A stretch of 39,884 nt of DNA from NCBI GenBank assembly GCA_035636095.1, contig DASPZU010000120.1, forward strand, positions 1 through 39,884. Direction: 5' to 3'. Made by a program: the position numbers and the translations under genes. A model generated the notes under the pieces. That model was given only the letters and a program-made list of their open reading frames with translations. It was not told where the DNA came from and did no database searches. This DNA is from Gp7-AA10 sp035636095 (GTDB lineage: Bacteria > Acidobacteriota > Thermoanaerobaculia > Gp7-AA8). Positions 16,170 to 25,807 of the stretch are shown one piece after another. The stretch's first letter is position 1. Each line of letters opens with the position of its first letter.

Positions 16170-16666
16170 GCAGCGTACAGCGAGAAATCATCGTCGAGGC
16201 GGCGCCCGATCGCGCCTTCCGCGTCTTCACGGAGAAGATGGAGACGTGGTGGCCGTCCGAACATCACATCGGCAAGACGCCGCTCAAGAACATCGTCCTC
16301 GACCGGCGCAATAACGGCGACTGGTACGAAGTGGGGACCGACGGTGCGCGCTGCGACTGGGGCCGCGTCCTGATCTGGGATCCTCCTCGGCGCCTCGTCC
16401 TCACCTGGCAGTTGACCGCCGAGTGGCAGTACGACAAAGCGTTCATCACCGAAGTCGAGATCAACTTCACGCCGATCGCTGAAGGACGGACGCGCGTGGC
16501 GCTCGAGCATCGAAACCTCGAGCGTTACGGCGCGAAGGAAGCCGACATGATCAAGGCCGTCGACTCCGAGGGCGGCTGGCCCGAAACGCTTAGGCGATTT
16601 GCGGCGGCTCTGGCAGCGGAGCAACCCGAGCGAGCTTCCGGAATGCCAACACAGATAGGCCGGTGA
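16166..16666 (+). CDS. SRPBCC/AHSA1-domain protein
   Basis: 166 residues from the ATG at 16166. It begins VQREIIVEAAPDRAFRVFTEKMETWWP, a typical activator-of-Hsp90-like (AHSA1) START-fold entry, and ends with the long C-terminal helix (GGWPETLRRFAAALAA) that closes the ligand cavity. The ligand is unknown. It is coupled to the ArsR gene through ATGA, the standard pairing. Its last 77 bases overlap the 3' end of the CPBP protease gene on the other strand, so the ERASGMPTQIGR tail is encoded opposite the end of that gene. Confidence 0.88.
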   Translation: MSSVQREIIVEAAPDRAFRVFTEKMETWWPSEHHIGKTPLKNIVLDRRNNGDWYEVGTDGARCDWGRVLIWDPPRRLVLTWQLTAEWQYDKAFITEVEINFTPIAEGRTRVALEHRNLERYGAKEADMIKAVDSEGGWPETLRRFAAALAAEQPERASGMPTQIGR

Positions 16667-17459
16667 ATACGATCAACAAGGCGACATACATCCAGTAGAT
16701 CGGCGACCGGAAAGCGACCTGGAAGCCCGGGAGCGTATTGCTGATCGTGCCGTACTTCCAATAGAACCACAGCATCAGCACGCCGAACGCATCGCCGACG
16801 GTATGGAAAATGATGCCCGGCACAATCGAGCGTGTGAGATGTACGAGTATTCCGTACCAGACCGAAACAACAGCGATGAGGAACGCTCGCGGCGGGTTCA
16901 TCGCCTGCTCAGCGCTGAAGTGCACCATCACGAAACAGAATGCGGTGATCGCGATTGCCACCACGACTCCGTGGCGTTTTTTAATCGGACCGAACATGTA
17001 ACCGCGAAATCCTGCTTCTTCAACGATGCCGGCGACCGCTGACATGGTGATCACTTCCACCGCGACTGTAGGGAACGGCGTTCGAACGAACATGCTGTAG
17101 AAAACTTTGAATGTCTTCGGGGTAATCGGAGAGAGCACTCCGCCCAGCAGCATGATGCTAATCATCCCCAGACCGCCGGCGACGAGCGCCCATCGCCACA
17201 CGCGCGGCGAAAGTGGTGGCGCCGCCAGAAGCTCAGCGCGGGCTTGCGACGTTGAGGCCGGCCACCAGCGTCCGCCGACGTATCGCCAAAAAAGCCAGAG
17301 CCACAAAATGACGAGGGGAGCCGACCATGGCACGTCACGCCACCATTGGAGATTGGCAAAGAAGAGCACGCCGGCCGGCTCATGTCCGAGGCCGCTTACG
17401 ACACAGCCAAGGATCACCGCCCGCACGATGACGGGAAGCCGTTGCCACAGGCGTTTCAC
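16590..17459 (-). CDS. CPBP-family intramembrane metalloprotease
   Basis: 289 residues, about seven or eight hydrophobic helices. The CPBP (CAAX protease and bacteriocin-processing) motifs are in order: EEAGFRGYMFG (EExxxR) near 147, FVMVHFS (FxxxH) about 30 residues later, and HTVGDAFG (HxxxD/N-like). These residues form the metal site of the Rce1-type glutamate protease fold. Substrate is unknown: membrane protein processing or self-immunity are the usual roles. The gene converges on and overlaps the SRPBCC gene by 77 bp and is divergent from the following secreted protein. Confidence 0.87.
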   Translation of the reverse strand: MKRLWQRLPVIVRAVILGCVVSGLGHEPAGVLFFANLQWWRDVPWSAPLVILWLWLFWRYVGGRWWPASTSQARAELLAAPPLSPRVWRWALVAGGLGMISIMLLGGVLSPITPKTFKVFYSMFVRTPFPTVAVEVITMSAVAGIVEEAGFRGYMFGPIKKRHGVVVAIAITAFCFVMVHFSAEQAMNPPRAFLIAVVSVWYGILVHLTRSIVPGIIFHTVGDAFGVLMLWFYWKYGTISNTLPGFQVAFRSPIYWMYVALLIVFTGLSVLAFRKLARVAPLPEPPQIA

Positions 17460-17531
17460 AACCGAACCTTACGATTTTCTGGAACGCTTTGTTACGCTGA
17501 ACGTATTATTTGCACCATAATTCGGAGTCTC

Positions 17532-19067
17532 GTGTGCCTCCTCTGTGGACTTGTCGCTGTTTCCGCGCTCGCCGACGCCGATCTGCTGGTGTTTACCGAC
17601 TCGACCAACAATCGCTTCGTCGAACCAGGCACGACCGCGACATTCACTGCGTTTGTTCGCAACTTCGGTCCCGATGCGGCAACCAATCTTCGCCTTCGAC
17701 TTCCCCTTCCGCCACAATCGAAATTCGTATCGGTGACGACGAAAGGCGGATGGAACTGTTCGGGAACGGACGCCGAGGTGAATTGCACGCTGGCTACGTT
17801 GGCCGTGAACCAGCCAGGGCAGGACGCGACATCAGTCACGGCAACCGCCGTGCTGTCGTCGGATCCGAACGGCCAGCAGTCGCACGACGCCGCAACGGTA
17901 ACGGCGGACACTCCTGATTCGAAAACCTTCAACAACGAGAGCACGCTGCAGACGACCATCTACCGAATGCTGATCGTGACCTCGACAGCCGATTCCGGAC
18001 CCGACTCGCTTCGCGGAAAGATCGACGAGTCCAACACGCGCTGTGGCGGCGAGGTCCCATGCAAAATCAAATTCGATCTCCCCGAGAACTCGACGATCGA
18101 GCCGATCACACCGCTGCCGGCGATCCGCGCGCAGTGGCTCAGAATCGATGGAAGCCGCGATATCGCAGGCGATCGCCGCGTGGAGCTGAGCGGCGCGCGC
18201 CTGACAAGTGGGAACGGTCTCGAGATTCGATCTGCAGGAATTCCAAGTAGTCCAATGCTGCTGGAAATCTTCGGACTCGCGATCAATCGCTTCGCCGATT
18301 ATGGCGTTGCCACCATCGGCAACGGCGACGCCAACGTTACTCTCGAGGGAATGTTCGTCGGCACCGATGTCACCGGCACCATCGCGCGTCCGAACGGCCG
18401 CGGCCTCGGCCTCTTTGCGCCCCGGATGATGATCACCATGCGTCACAACGTGATCAGCGGAAACGTGCACAGCGGAATCTTCGACGCCATCTCGCTGGCG
18501 ACGTGGCTCCATAACTCGCTCATCGGCGTGGGCACCGACCTCCGCCCCCTCGGCAACGGCAATAGCGGCGTGTTCATCTTCCGCGGAGGCATCGACATCG
18601 GAAGTTGCACCATCGCCAATAATGGACAATTCGGAATCTCGATCGCGCGCCAAGTCGACCGCGCGTCGATCGGCGGTTCCAACATCTACTCCAACGGCTT
18701 CCAGGGCATCGATTGGGGGTTGGATGGGCCGTCGTCCGGTTCTCCAGCCCGATTCCCGGATCCGCCTTCGATCGCGGACGCTGTTTACGATTCGGCGAAA
18801 AACGAGACCGTGATCACGGGCACGATCGATAGCGCGAGCATATTCGGACGGCCGCTCATGTACGTCGATGTTTTTGCAAACAGCAACGGAGGTAGGCAAG
18901 GCGAACGATTTCTCACGCGCGTCGTGGTAAACGGACTCAACTTCACGGCGCGTGCAAAGGGCGATCTACGCGGTCAGATCATCACATCGACGCTGAACGT
19001 CGGTCCGTATCTCGACAGCGTGCCGACGCTGACGTCGGAATTCAGTGAGGGCGTCACCGCGCACTGA
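17532..19067 (+). CDS. Secreted DUF11 plus parallel beta-helix protein
   Basis: The frame is open from 17346, but the first about 50 codons lie opposite the CPBP gene start, so the true start is near the signal peptide (CLLCGLVAVSALADA). The GTG at 17532 is the only standard start there; an ATT at 17520 would give a better basic N-region. An N-terminal DUF11-like beta domain of about 120 residues (VEPGTTATFTAFVRNFGPDA) is followed by a right-handed parallel beta-helix (GLAINRFADYGVATIGNGD, VISGNVHSGIFDAI). It was probably exported to the cell surface. It converges on the next beta-helix gene with a 14-bp overlap. Confidence 0.78.
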   Translation: MCLLCGLVAVSALADADLLVFTDSTNNRFVEPGTTATFTAFVRNFGPDAATNLRLRLPLPPQSKFVSVTTKGGWNCSGTDAEVNCTLATLAVNQPGQDATSVTATAVLSSDPNGQQSHDAATVTADTPDSKTFNNESTLQTTIYRMLIVTSTADSGPDSLRGKIDESNTRCGGEVPCKIKFDLPENSTIEPITPLPAIRAQWLRIDGSRDIAGDRRVELSGARLTSGNGLEIRSAGIPSSPMLLEIFGLAINRFADYGVATIGNGDANVTLEGMFVGTDVTGTIARPNGRGLGLFAPRMMITMRHNVISGNVHSGIFDAISLATWLHNSLIGVGTDLRPLGNGNSGVFIFRGGIDIGSCTIANNGQFGISIARQVDRASIGGSNIYSNGFQGIDWGLDGPSSGSPARFPDPPSIADAVYDSAKNETVITGTIDSASIFGRPLMYVDVFANSNGGRQGERFLTRVVVNGLNFTARAKGDLRGQIITSTLNVGPYLDSVPTLTSEFSEGVTAH

Positions 19068-20942
19068 TCGCGCGCATGACCAAGGGCGCACTCCGCTGTG
19101 CAACGGCGTTGTGCGCCTCGTCCGCGCCGATATCGACGTGCCGTCGCAAGATTCGCGGATCGCCGTTGATATCTGTCCAACCCGGGCCCACAGCGGCGTC
19201 ATCCCCGGCATCGATGCAGGGAGATGTCGGACGCAGGCGAACGTCGACCTCCTTTCCGCGCAAATCGTTAAGCCGTGGATCGACATTGAGATCACCGGTG
19301 CCTCGCGGCACACCGAGATAATCAAATTCCCGATTCCCGAAGACGCAGTTGTTGCGCAGGTTCGGAGAGATCGAGGAGCGCGCCGCCGCAATCCCGGAGG
19401 ATCCGAACGCGATGATGTTGCTGGCCACCAAGGCGGATGCCTCGGCGAGCGCGATGCCGCCACCTTCCTGATCGGCGCGATTGTCGACCAGCGCGTTATT
19501 GATGATCTGCGCAGAACCGTGCCCGCCATAGATGCCGCCGCCGCTGGCATCGGCACGGTTCTCGACGAGAGCATTATTGGCGATCAGGCCATCGGCAGCG
19601 TGAATCCCGCCGCCGAACTCGGCACGATTTCCCCCGATCGAGTTGTTCAGAATCGTGACCGCTCTGCCAGCAGCGTAGATTCCTCCACCGCGGATGCCAG
19701 CGCGGTTATCCGCGATGCGGTTGTTTGTGATGATCGGATTGCCACTTTCAGACGCTCCGTCACAGGTCATCCCGATTCCACCGCCTGCGAAATCGGCGCG
19801 GTTATCCGTGATGCTGTTGTTCGCGATCGTCGGCGCTGCGCCACACGCAATTTGAATTCCGCCGCCGACCCACGCTGCATTTCCATGCTGGATCGTGAAG
19901 CCGTCAACCACGGTATCGCGGCCGGCTCGCGACGGTATCGAGATCACGCTGCCCTTCTGCTTGCCATCGAGGATCGTTCGATTCCGTTCTGGATTTCGCT
20001 CTTCACGGAAGATTTCGACGCCGGCAAAGCCACCGTACAGCTTCACGCCCGGCTTGAGCGCGATGTTCTCAACGTACTTTCCTGCCGCGACCCAGATTTC
20101 CTCCCCCTCCCTGGAGGCATCCATGGCCGCTCGTATCGATTTCTTCGATGTCCTCCACGACCTTCCCGAGTTCGCGTCATCGCCGTTGGCGTTGTCGCAA
20201 TAGACTCCGGTCGTCATCGTGAAGTCGATCGGAGCAATGTCGGTCGAGCAAACCTTGCCAGGAATACTGGTGGCGTTGAAAGTAAACATGACGCTGCGAA
20301 CGGGCGGGGCAAACCCGCCAGGCTTGACAGCGAGGGTGTGCTCGCCGGGCGGAAGGTTGTGCAAGACGTACGTGATGATGGTGGGATCGATTGGATCGAC
20401 ACCGAAGGCATTGGTCACCGCCGACGGCAGATACTCGCTGCACAGCTCCATGGAATTCGCCGTAAACGGCATTCCCTGCGTTAGTAGACCGCCGCGAACC
20501 TGATAGCGCCTCGGGTCAGCGAAAGCGAGGTAGGCCGACAGATCGTTCAGCGCGTGCTCGTTGGGAACTCCGTTGCTCGAAGTAATGCCGAGCTGCTGAA
20601 ACATCTGCACGGTCTCGTGGTGTGAGAGAGGACCCATCTCCATCGAGCCGTCCGCAAAGCTCCGCAGCGCAAACTTGGCGGCGCCGTACAGCGCCATGTT
20701 GACGAACCTGGTCTGATCGTTCGGATCGCGACAGCTGGAGTGGCAGGTGTCCCACAACTGCGGGTCGCAGGGCGTGCTCGGATCGCCTGGCAATCGATGC
20801 ATTTGTGTACGCAGTTCGCACAATTCACTCCTGTGAAGTAATCCAGGCCGTGGCTGACACTCCCCTGGAAGGGCGGACAGCTTGCCTTCGCAGTGAGGGC
20901 GGCCGCAATCATCAGAAGAAATGCTGAGAATCGCTTCTTCAT
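19054..20942 (-). CDS. Secreted choice-of-anchor-Q-type beta-helix protein, apparently frameshifted
   Basis: The likely start is the ATG at 20942: MKKRFSAFLLMIAAALTAKA is a clear signal peptide. A cysteine-rich segment follows (CANCVHKCIDC). Near 20785-20795 the sense continues in another frame as GDPSTPCDPQLWDTC, so one base is missing or a -1 shift is used. Then come a domain of about 200 residues, a DUF1565-like entry (VYCDNANGDDANSGRSW), glycine-rich beta-helix rungs (ADFAGGGIG, AEFGGGIH, ADQEGGGIA) and a C-terminal PCIDAGDD to VDIGADE module typical of choice-of-anchor Q proteins. The frame without the shift runs on upstream to 21486, but that part only shadows the PH-like gene. Sequencing error, decay and programmed shift are all open. 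Confidence 0.75.
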
Positions 20943-21008
20943 CTCGATGCCTCCGGGCAGAAGGTAGAGACGCGGTGTGAAGGGATTCTGACACGAAAAG
21001 GGTGGTGA

Positions 21009-21506
21009 TCAGCGCACCATTCTTTGCGCCGCACTCATGAACGCCTCGGGATCGGCGGGGCTGATCACGACGGTGCGCGGCGGCACGACGATCACGACCA
21101 GGCGACTCGGATCGGTCGCAAAGAGGCGGTACCGGCCGAGACGCCGGCTGTAGAAAAGGCCGCTGAAAGAGAACAGCCCGCCGTTTCCGAAGAGCCTGAT
21201 CGAGCCCTTGAATGCCTCGGGATCGCGAAAGACTCGACTCAAACCGCCGAGATCGATCCGCGTGCGCCATAACAGTCGATGAATGAGCAAGTGGTGATCG
21301 TCGAGCTCGTACTCTCTGACTACGAAGAGAAGCGAGCCCATGACCACCAGCACGCAAATCAACGCCATCGCGTCGCCGACCCAGGACAACGCGGCCGTGT
21401 ACGAGGTCGCCTGCCAGGCCAGCCACGGAACAAGGAGCAACACCAGGCATGAGAGCGCGGACATAATCTTGAGCGCCGCCGACCACGGTGCGGCCCGAAA
21501 TCGCAT
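21009..21506 (-). CDS. Two-TM protein with bacterial PH-like domain
   Basis: 165 residues. Two membrane helices lie at about 12-33 and 43-62, then a soluble domain with the pattern YELDDHHLLIHRLLWRTRIDLGGL to VVISPADPEAFMSAA. This is the usual form of small bacterial PH-domain membrane proteins, whose second half often ends in an SPxDPEAF-like segment. Function is unknown. It is the last gene of the minus-strand operon that starts with the DinB gene, five bases after the ankyrin protein. Confidence 0.72.
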   Translation of the reverse strand: MRFRAAPWSAALKIMSALSCLVLLLVPWLAWQATSYTAALSWVGDAMALICVLVVMGSLLFVVREYELDDHHLLIHRLLWRTRIDLGGLSRVFRDPEAFKGSIRLFGNGGLFSFSGLFYSRRLGRYRLFATDPSRLVVIVVPPRTVVISPADPEAFMSAAQRMVR

Positions 21507-21511
21507 TTCAG

Positions 21512-23176
21512 TTATTGCTTCCTGCTGTCGAGCCGCGTCTCCCAGCGCTCGTCACTGATCTTCCAATGACCTTCCTGGTCGCTCACGACCTGAAGGGTCC
21601 ATGTCGAGTAGACACCGTCGGCGCGCTTGCCGCGAACGACGATGGTGGCCGCTCCGTCGCCTGCGAATCCGCCGAGCAGGTGAGGCTCGAGCGGCCGCAC
21701 TGACTTCCACTCTTTGAAATCGACATTCTTGAAAGGAGCGCGCGTCGACAGCGACTCCATCGTCTGCAAATCCTCGCGCTGAATCGCTCCGAGATACTTC
21801 ATCACGACCAGGAGAGGGACTGAGTTGCTGCCGACCGCTTTGCCGTTCTTCTCGGTGACGGTGACGTCATGCGCCCCGGCATCGCGGAGAATCTGGGCAA
21901 CATCGAGCTTCTCTGCGTCGAGTGCCTGCTGCAGCGCGGTCGTCTTCCATTTCGTGCTGATCGCGTCGAGCTTCGCTCCCGACTTCACCAGCACTTTCAC
22001 GACTTCCGCGTTGCCGGCGCGAGCCTGAAGCATCAGCACCGTGTCGCCCTGGTAGTTGGTGGCATTGACATCGGCGCCATGCTCGATCAGCCAGCTGGCC
22101 GTCTTGGCATCGGCGGCGTGCATGAGCGGCGTCGATTCATCGTCCTCTCTCGAATCGACCGGGGTCCGACGGCCTAACACCATTCCCATCGCGTTGGTGT
22201 CGCCGCTTTTCGCCGCCGCGTGCAGCGCATCGCGATCGAGGCGCTTCTGGCTTGTGCTTTTGGGAATGCCGATCGGTTCGGCGCCGCGAAAGCGCAAGAA
22301 ACCGAAGAGCGCGCCGTTGACGAAAGCAGCGAAGAGGACCGCGCCGATCACCGTCCCCGTGGCTTTCTTCCAGAGCGATCCCGCGACAACCTGCGCGTCG
22401 CCGCGAATGAGGCGAAGCGGATTGCCCATGTCGGGAACGAGACCATCTTGTGCGGCCGAATACTTCCCGATCGCGGTGACCTGGTCGCCCGGCGCGACGA
22501 TCTGCTCGTGCAGGCTGGCATCGGCGCGCAGCTCGGCATCGGTCGTCATCTTCCAGTCCTTGTGGACCTGACCGTCGTCGTCGGACATCAGATCTTTCAC
22601 TTCGCGATACATCGCCAGCGGATTGAAGCGCATGTCCTGAAACGTCGCGGTCGCGAGATACTCCTTCGCCTTCGCCACGTTGCTTTCGGAATCGAGTTGC
22701 TCTTTCGAGAAGCCCTCCAGCATCGGAAATCCGAGGATGCGGATGGCGCCGTAGGGGGAATCGATGACCGATGGCGTTAGGCCGAATCCGGAAAAATCGT
22801 TGGTGCTGTGTACGCCGTGCGCATCGCTCCAGGTGCGACTGACGTCGTAGCTGTACAGCACCGCCGGGCGATCGCTGAACGGCGCCCGGAGCGCTGAGCC
22901 TGTGGCGCGGATGTGGCCCGGCACGGTGACGACCTCTCCATCCTTCGGCTTCTCGCCCATCGAGCCCGCAAATGTCGACTGCTGCGAAAGGCGCGACGCG
23001 CTGACTGCCGAGCTCAGAGCCGCGCGCAGATTTCCGATGACGACCGCCATCAACAGTCCGGCCACGACGGGAACGGCCCAGTCCAGCGGCGGCTGAAATC
23101 GCCCGTGGATGTAGTACCAATACGCTCCGGCGCAGACACCCCAGGTGAATAAGCCGACCAAACACCCTTTTTTCAT
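21512..23176 (-). CDS. Membrane protein with ankyrin repeats and a GIDE-like domain
   Basis: 554 residues. Two N-terminal membrane helices (about 6-24 and 33-50) lead into a domain with VVTVPGHIRATGSALRAPFSDRPAVLYSYDV, which resembles the GIDE domain of membrane E3-like proteins; this match is by eye and weak. A third hydrophobic segment is near 281-300. Ankyrin repeats follow at about 318-440 (DALHAAAKSGDTNAMG, STPLMHAADAKTASWLIEHGADV, DTVLMLQARAGNAEVVKVLVKSGAKL). A C-terminal region of about 100 residues resembles SnoaL-like folds. It is coupled to the 507-residue gene by a 4-bp overlap. Confidence 0.75.
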   Translation of the reverse strand: MKKGCLVGLFTWGVCAGAYWYYIHGRFQPPLDWAVPVVAGLLMAVVIGNLRAALSSAVSASRLSQQSTFAGSMGEKPKDGEVVTVPGHIRATGSALRAPFSDRPAVLYSYDVSRTWSDAHGVHSTNDFSGFGLTPSVIDSPYGAIRILGFPMLEGFSKEQLDSESNVAKAKEYLATATFQDMRFNPLAMYREVKDLMSDDDGQVHKDWKMTTDAELRADASLHEQIVAPGDQVTAIGKYSAAQDGLVPDMGNPLRLIRGDAQVVAGSLWKKATGTVIGAVLFAAFVNGALFGFLRFRGAEPIGIPKSTSQKRLDRDALHAAAKSGDTNAMGMVLGRRTPVDSREDDESTPLMHAADAKTASWLIEHGADVNATNYQGDTVLMLQARAGNAEVVKVLVKSGAKLDAISTKWKTTALQQALDAEKLDVAQILRDAGAHDVTVTEKNGKAVGSNSVPLLVVMKYLGAIQREDLQTMESLSTRAPFKNVDFKEWKSVRPLEPHLLGGFAGDGAATIVVRGKRADGVYSTWTLQVVSDQEGHWKISDERWETRLDSRKQ

Positions 23177-24696
23177 TCTGCGAACTTGTAGCCGAGGCGA
23201 AGCTTCCCGTCACTCATCTCGTGGATCAGTTCCGATGCTCGATCCTTGAATTGGCTCTCGAAATCGCTTTGCACGGTCGACCGATAACGGCTTTCGTCCG
23301 ACGAGCCCGAACCACGATGGGAGTAGTCGATTTGCCTCGAGCTTGCGAATGACAGTCTCCCCTCGCACACCGGCTTGTCGCTGCGTGTGTCGACCACGAT
23401 CATCCATCCCTGGAAGGCTCCCCCGATGTAGCTGAAGTCGTCCTGCAACACACCTTTCTTGATCCGGATCTCGGGGACCGTGCGCCGCTCGGGAAGATAG
23501 ACCACCAGGTACGGTCCGCTGTCGCGGCGAATGTGGCGGACGTGGAAGGCCCGCTCGTGTGGCGAAGAGTTGAGATCGAGAGCATCGTGAATATCCGATG
23601 CCGTCATGAACGACCAGTCCGATTCGCCCGTCAGCTCGAAAGCGGCCGGCTTGAGCCTCTTCTCGTCGCGAACCGAAACGTACGGATCGATCACCAGCTC
23701 CTGACATTTTTGCTCATGGACCGTTTCGGATTTGAGTTTTTCCCGAATCGCGCTGATTTTCTGCGCGAACGCGTCATCCTCGGCGCGGTTGAACTCGTCG
23801 GCCGCAACCGCGCGCACGGACTTTTCGTCGGCCGGCGAAGGCAACCTGATCGCCGGGCACGCAATATCGGTCTCCAGAACGCCGGCGACGAACCAACGCG
23901 AAGTCCGAACGAAACAGGCGGTGAGGTGACCGCGTTCGACGGTGGATTCCGTATCGACACCTCTGAGCATCGCGGTGGTTGCCGTTTGCTGCAGCGGTCC
24001 GTGGCACGTCACGGTGCTGGAATTCGGCACGGTGGAGTGGCCTTCCAGGAAATATTCGCGGACGAGATCGCAGGCGGTCGCGATGTCGAGCGAAGCCGCT
24101 TCGCGCTTGCCTTGCAGCCGATTCGCGACGATTTGTGTGGCGGCTTCCTGCTGCTTGCCATATTTCCTGGCCTCGTTGAGGAAGAGGATCGCCAGGACCA
24201 AGATGACCATCGAGAGAACGAGCGCTACCACCGCGCGAGGCGGAACGCGTCGCCCGCTTCGATGTGCCTGGGAAATGGACTTCAACGCCAAGAACGCGCC
24301 CAGGAGCGCGAAGGGCGCACATCCGCATCCGATCAACGACGTTGTGAGAGCGGCCTTGGCGGGACTGTCGACCGCGTCTTTCGGCGGCTTGATGTTAGGT
24401 GGCAGCACCGAGAGGAACATCGCCCCCTCGCCGGCGATCGCGTAATAGTTTCCGGAGCCCTCCAGGAAGGCGTCGAGGTATTTCGCGTTGCGAATCGTTT
24501 CCCAGTGGCTTTCCGCACTGGCTGCCGCAGCGTCGTCGCGGCGCGCGGTTCTTCGCGTAACCTCGATCGTCGTTCCCAGCGGAATCGAGCCCTCCCAGAC
24601 ATGAATCACACGCCCGCGAATGCGAGCGTCGCCCGGAAAAATCTCGGGCGGCGTGATGGTGTCGATCGCAAGAAGAATGTGATGCGCGGCGCTCAT
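23173..24696 (-). CDS. Two-TM protein of unknown function
   Basis: 507 residues. An N-terminal region (RIRGRVIHVWEGSIPLGTTIEV) looks like an OB-type small beta domain. Membrane helices lie at about 117-139 and 155-174, a pair that resembles DUF4190-like hairpins. A soluble part of about 330 residues follows, ending ASELIHEMSDGKLRLGYKFAE, with paired cysteines and no motif I recognise. It overlaps its neighbours by four bases on both sides, so it is translationally coupled to the ankyrin and Cys-pair proteins and is likely part of the same membrane assembly. Confidence 0.72.
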   Translation of the reverse strand: MSAAHHILLAIDTITPPEIFPGDARIRGRVIHVWEGSIPLGTTIEVTRRTARRDDAAAASAESHWETIRNAKYLDAFLEGSGNYYAIAGEGAMFLSVLPPNIKPPKDAVDSPAKAALTTSLIGCGCAPFALLGAFLALKSISQAHRSGRRVPPRAVVALVLSMVILVLAILFLNEARKYGKQQEAATQIVANRLQGKREAASLDIATACDLVREYFLEGHSTVPNSSTVTCHGPLQQTATTAMLRGVDTESTVERGHLTACFVRTSRWFVAGVLETDIACPAIRLPSPADEKSVRAVAADEFNRAEDDAFAQKISAIREKLKSETVHEQKCQELVIDPYVSVRDEKRLKPAAFELTGESDWSFMTASDIHDALDLNSSPHERAFHVRHIRRDSGPYLVVYLPERRTVPEIRIKKGVLQDDFSYIGGAFQGWMIVVDTRSDKPVCEGRLSFASSRQIDYSHRGSGSSDESRYRSTVQSDFESQFKDRASELIHEMSDGKLRLGYKFAE

Positions 24697-25250
24697 GCTG
24701 GGTTCAGCGCCGCGAACTGCTGGCCGTAGGCCGGACTCCGGAATTGTAGTGTCGTCGATTCAGCATCGAAGTTGTTGATCCACACCGGCGCAAAATCGGA
24801 GCAGAGGTGCCCGGCCAGCTTCGACGGCGCCTGCTTGCGATATCGCCGATACAACCAGAAGCCGACAAGGAAAGCCCAGACCGCCCAAGCGATCGCACCT
24901 CCAACCCTCGGACCGATGTTGAGAATCGCCGTCAGCCCGTTGACGAGACCGGCGACGAAGGCGGCAACAAAAAGCATCACGACGAACAACACAAGCGTCC
25001 GACCGACGAAACCACCGAATCCGTCTCTCCCGTACCAGGTCACATTCCTGCCACACGCCGGACAACATGGGACCGACAGCGTCACGGTGCGAACGATGTT
25101 GCCGACGCCGATGAAAATTTTCTTCCGACGCTCGATTTTTTCGTCGTGATCGGGCGCCGCTCCGCAACAACAGCACGTGCGCGGAAAAGAGAATGGGCCT
25201 TTGCCAACTTTGAGGATCATCGGCTCGGAGGTTGGGGTCGCGCTGGTCAT
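24693..25250 (-). CDS. Small membrane protein with Cys-cluster zinc-ribbon-like N-terminus
   Basis: 185 residues. An N-terminal cluster TCCCCGAAP and a second CCPACG about 35 residues later could form a zinc ribbon. Two membrane helices (about 85-105 and 115-135) follow, then a soluble tail of about 45 residues. No family is recognised with certainty. The start directly abuts the DinB stop and the stop overlaps the next start by four bases, so it is central to the operon. Confidence 0.7.
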   Translation of the reverse strand: MTSATPTSEPMILKVGKGPFSFPRTCCCCGAAPDHDEKIERRKKIFIGVGNIVRTVTLSVPCCPACGRNVTWYGRDGFGGFVGRTLVLFVVMLFVAAFVAGLVNGLTAILNIGPRVGGAIAWAVWAFLVGFWLYRRYRKQAPSKLAGHLCSDFAPVWINNFDAESTTLQFRSPAYGQQFAALNPA

Positions 25251-25736
25251 TTACATCCCCTTGTCATCCGCCGACGGCCCGTAGATCGCCGGCACTTTGC
25301 CGCCCATCGGACGGAGGTAGGCGCTGAGCTGGCCGCGGTGATGGACCATGTCGAAGAGGTAGCCCCAGCAGAGACTCTGGACGGTGTCGGACCATGCGAC
25401 CTTGCCGCCCGCCAAAAACTTGCCTTTGCTCGACCACTTCTCATCGCTCGCCGATTTCAGCCGTCCGCGGAGCTCGTCGGTCGCTTTCTCGTACGCGCTG
25501 GCGATGTCGCTCGCTTTCTCTGGATGCCGCTTCACTTCGAAGTGAATTTCGCCCGTATCCAGCAGCTCGCAGAGTTGCTTCTGCTCCTCGGCCAACTGCC
25601 ACGCCAGTGAGCCCGCGGCGGACGAGCGGTCGTGCGGCCGGTAACGGAGCTGCCCCTCAGGAACCGCGCGCAGCACTTTCAGAAATGCCGGCTGCTCCGA
25701 CTCCCACCGTTCAATGAAGAATTCGCGGTTGGTCAT
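25251..25736 (-). CDS. DinB-family four-helix protein
   Basis: 161 residues with the DinB/YfiT helix-bundle pattern. A His-containing first part (YRPHDRSSAAGSLAWQLAEE) carries the conserved GSLAW helix, and MVHHRGQLSAYLR near the end provides the HHxxQ-type metal site. Family members bind metal and include thiol-dependent transferases, but the reaction here is unknown. It heads the five-gene minus-strand operon; its link to the membrane proteins downstream is by position only. The DUF885 gene is divergent, 71 bp away. Confidence 0.87.
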   Translation of the reverse strand: MTNREFFIERWESEQPAFLKVLRAVPEGQLRYRPHDRSSAAGSLAWQLAEEQKQLCELLDTGEIHFEVKRHPEKASDIASAYEKATDELRGRLKSASDEKWSSKGKFLAGGKVAWSDTVQSLCWGYLFDMVHHRGQLSAYLRPMGGKVPAIYGPSADDKGM

Positions 25737-25807
25737 GACGATCCTCCGTTTGGATCGCGGCAGCGTATCGCAAAACCTTTTTGCTGCGGTTCGCGTAGAG
25801 TGCCCAT

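Noticed and set aside
20943..21486. Upstream extension of the beta-helix frame to 21486
   Set aside because: It is the shadow of the PH-like membrane protein gene read in another frame; the signal peptide lies at 20942 in a third context.
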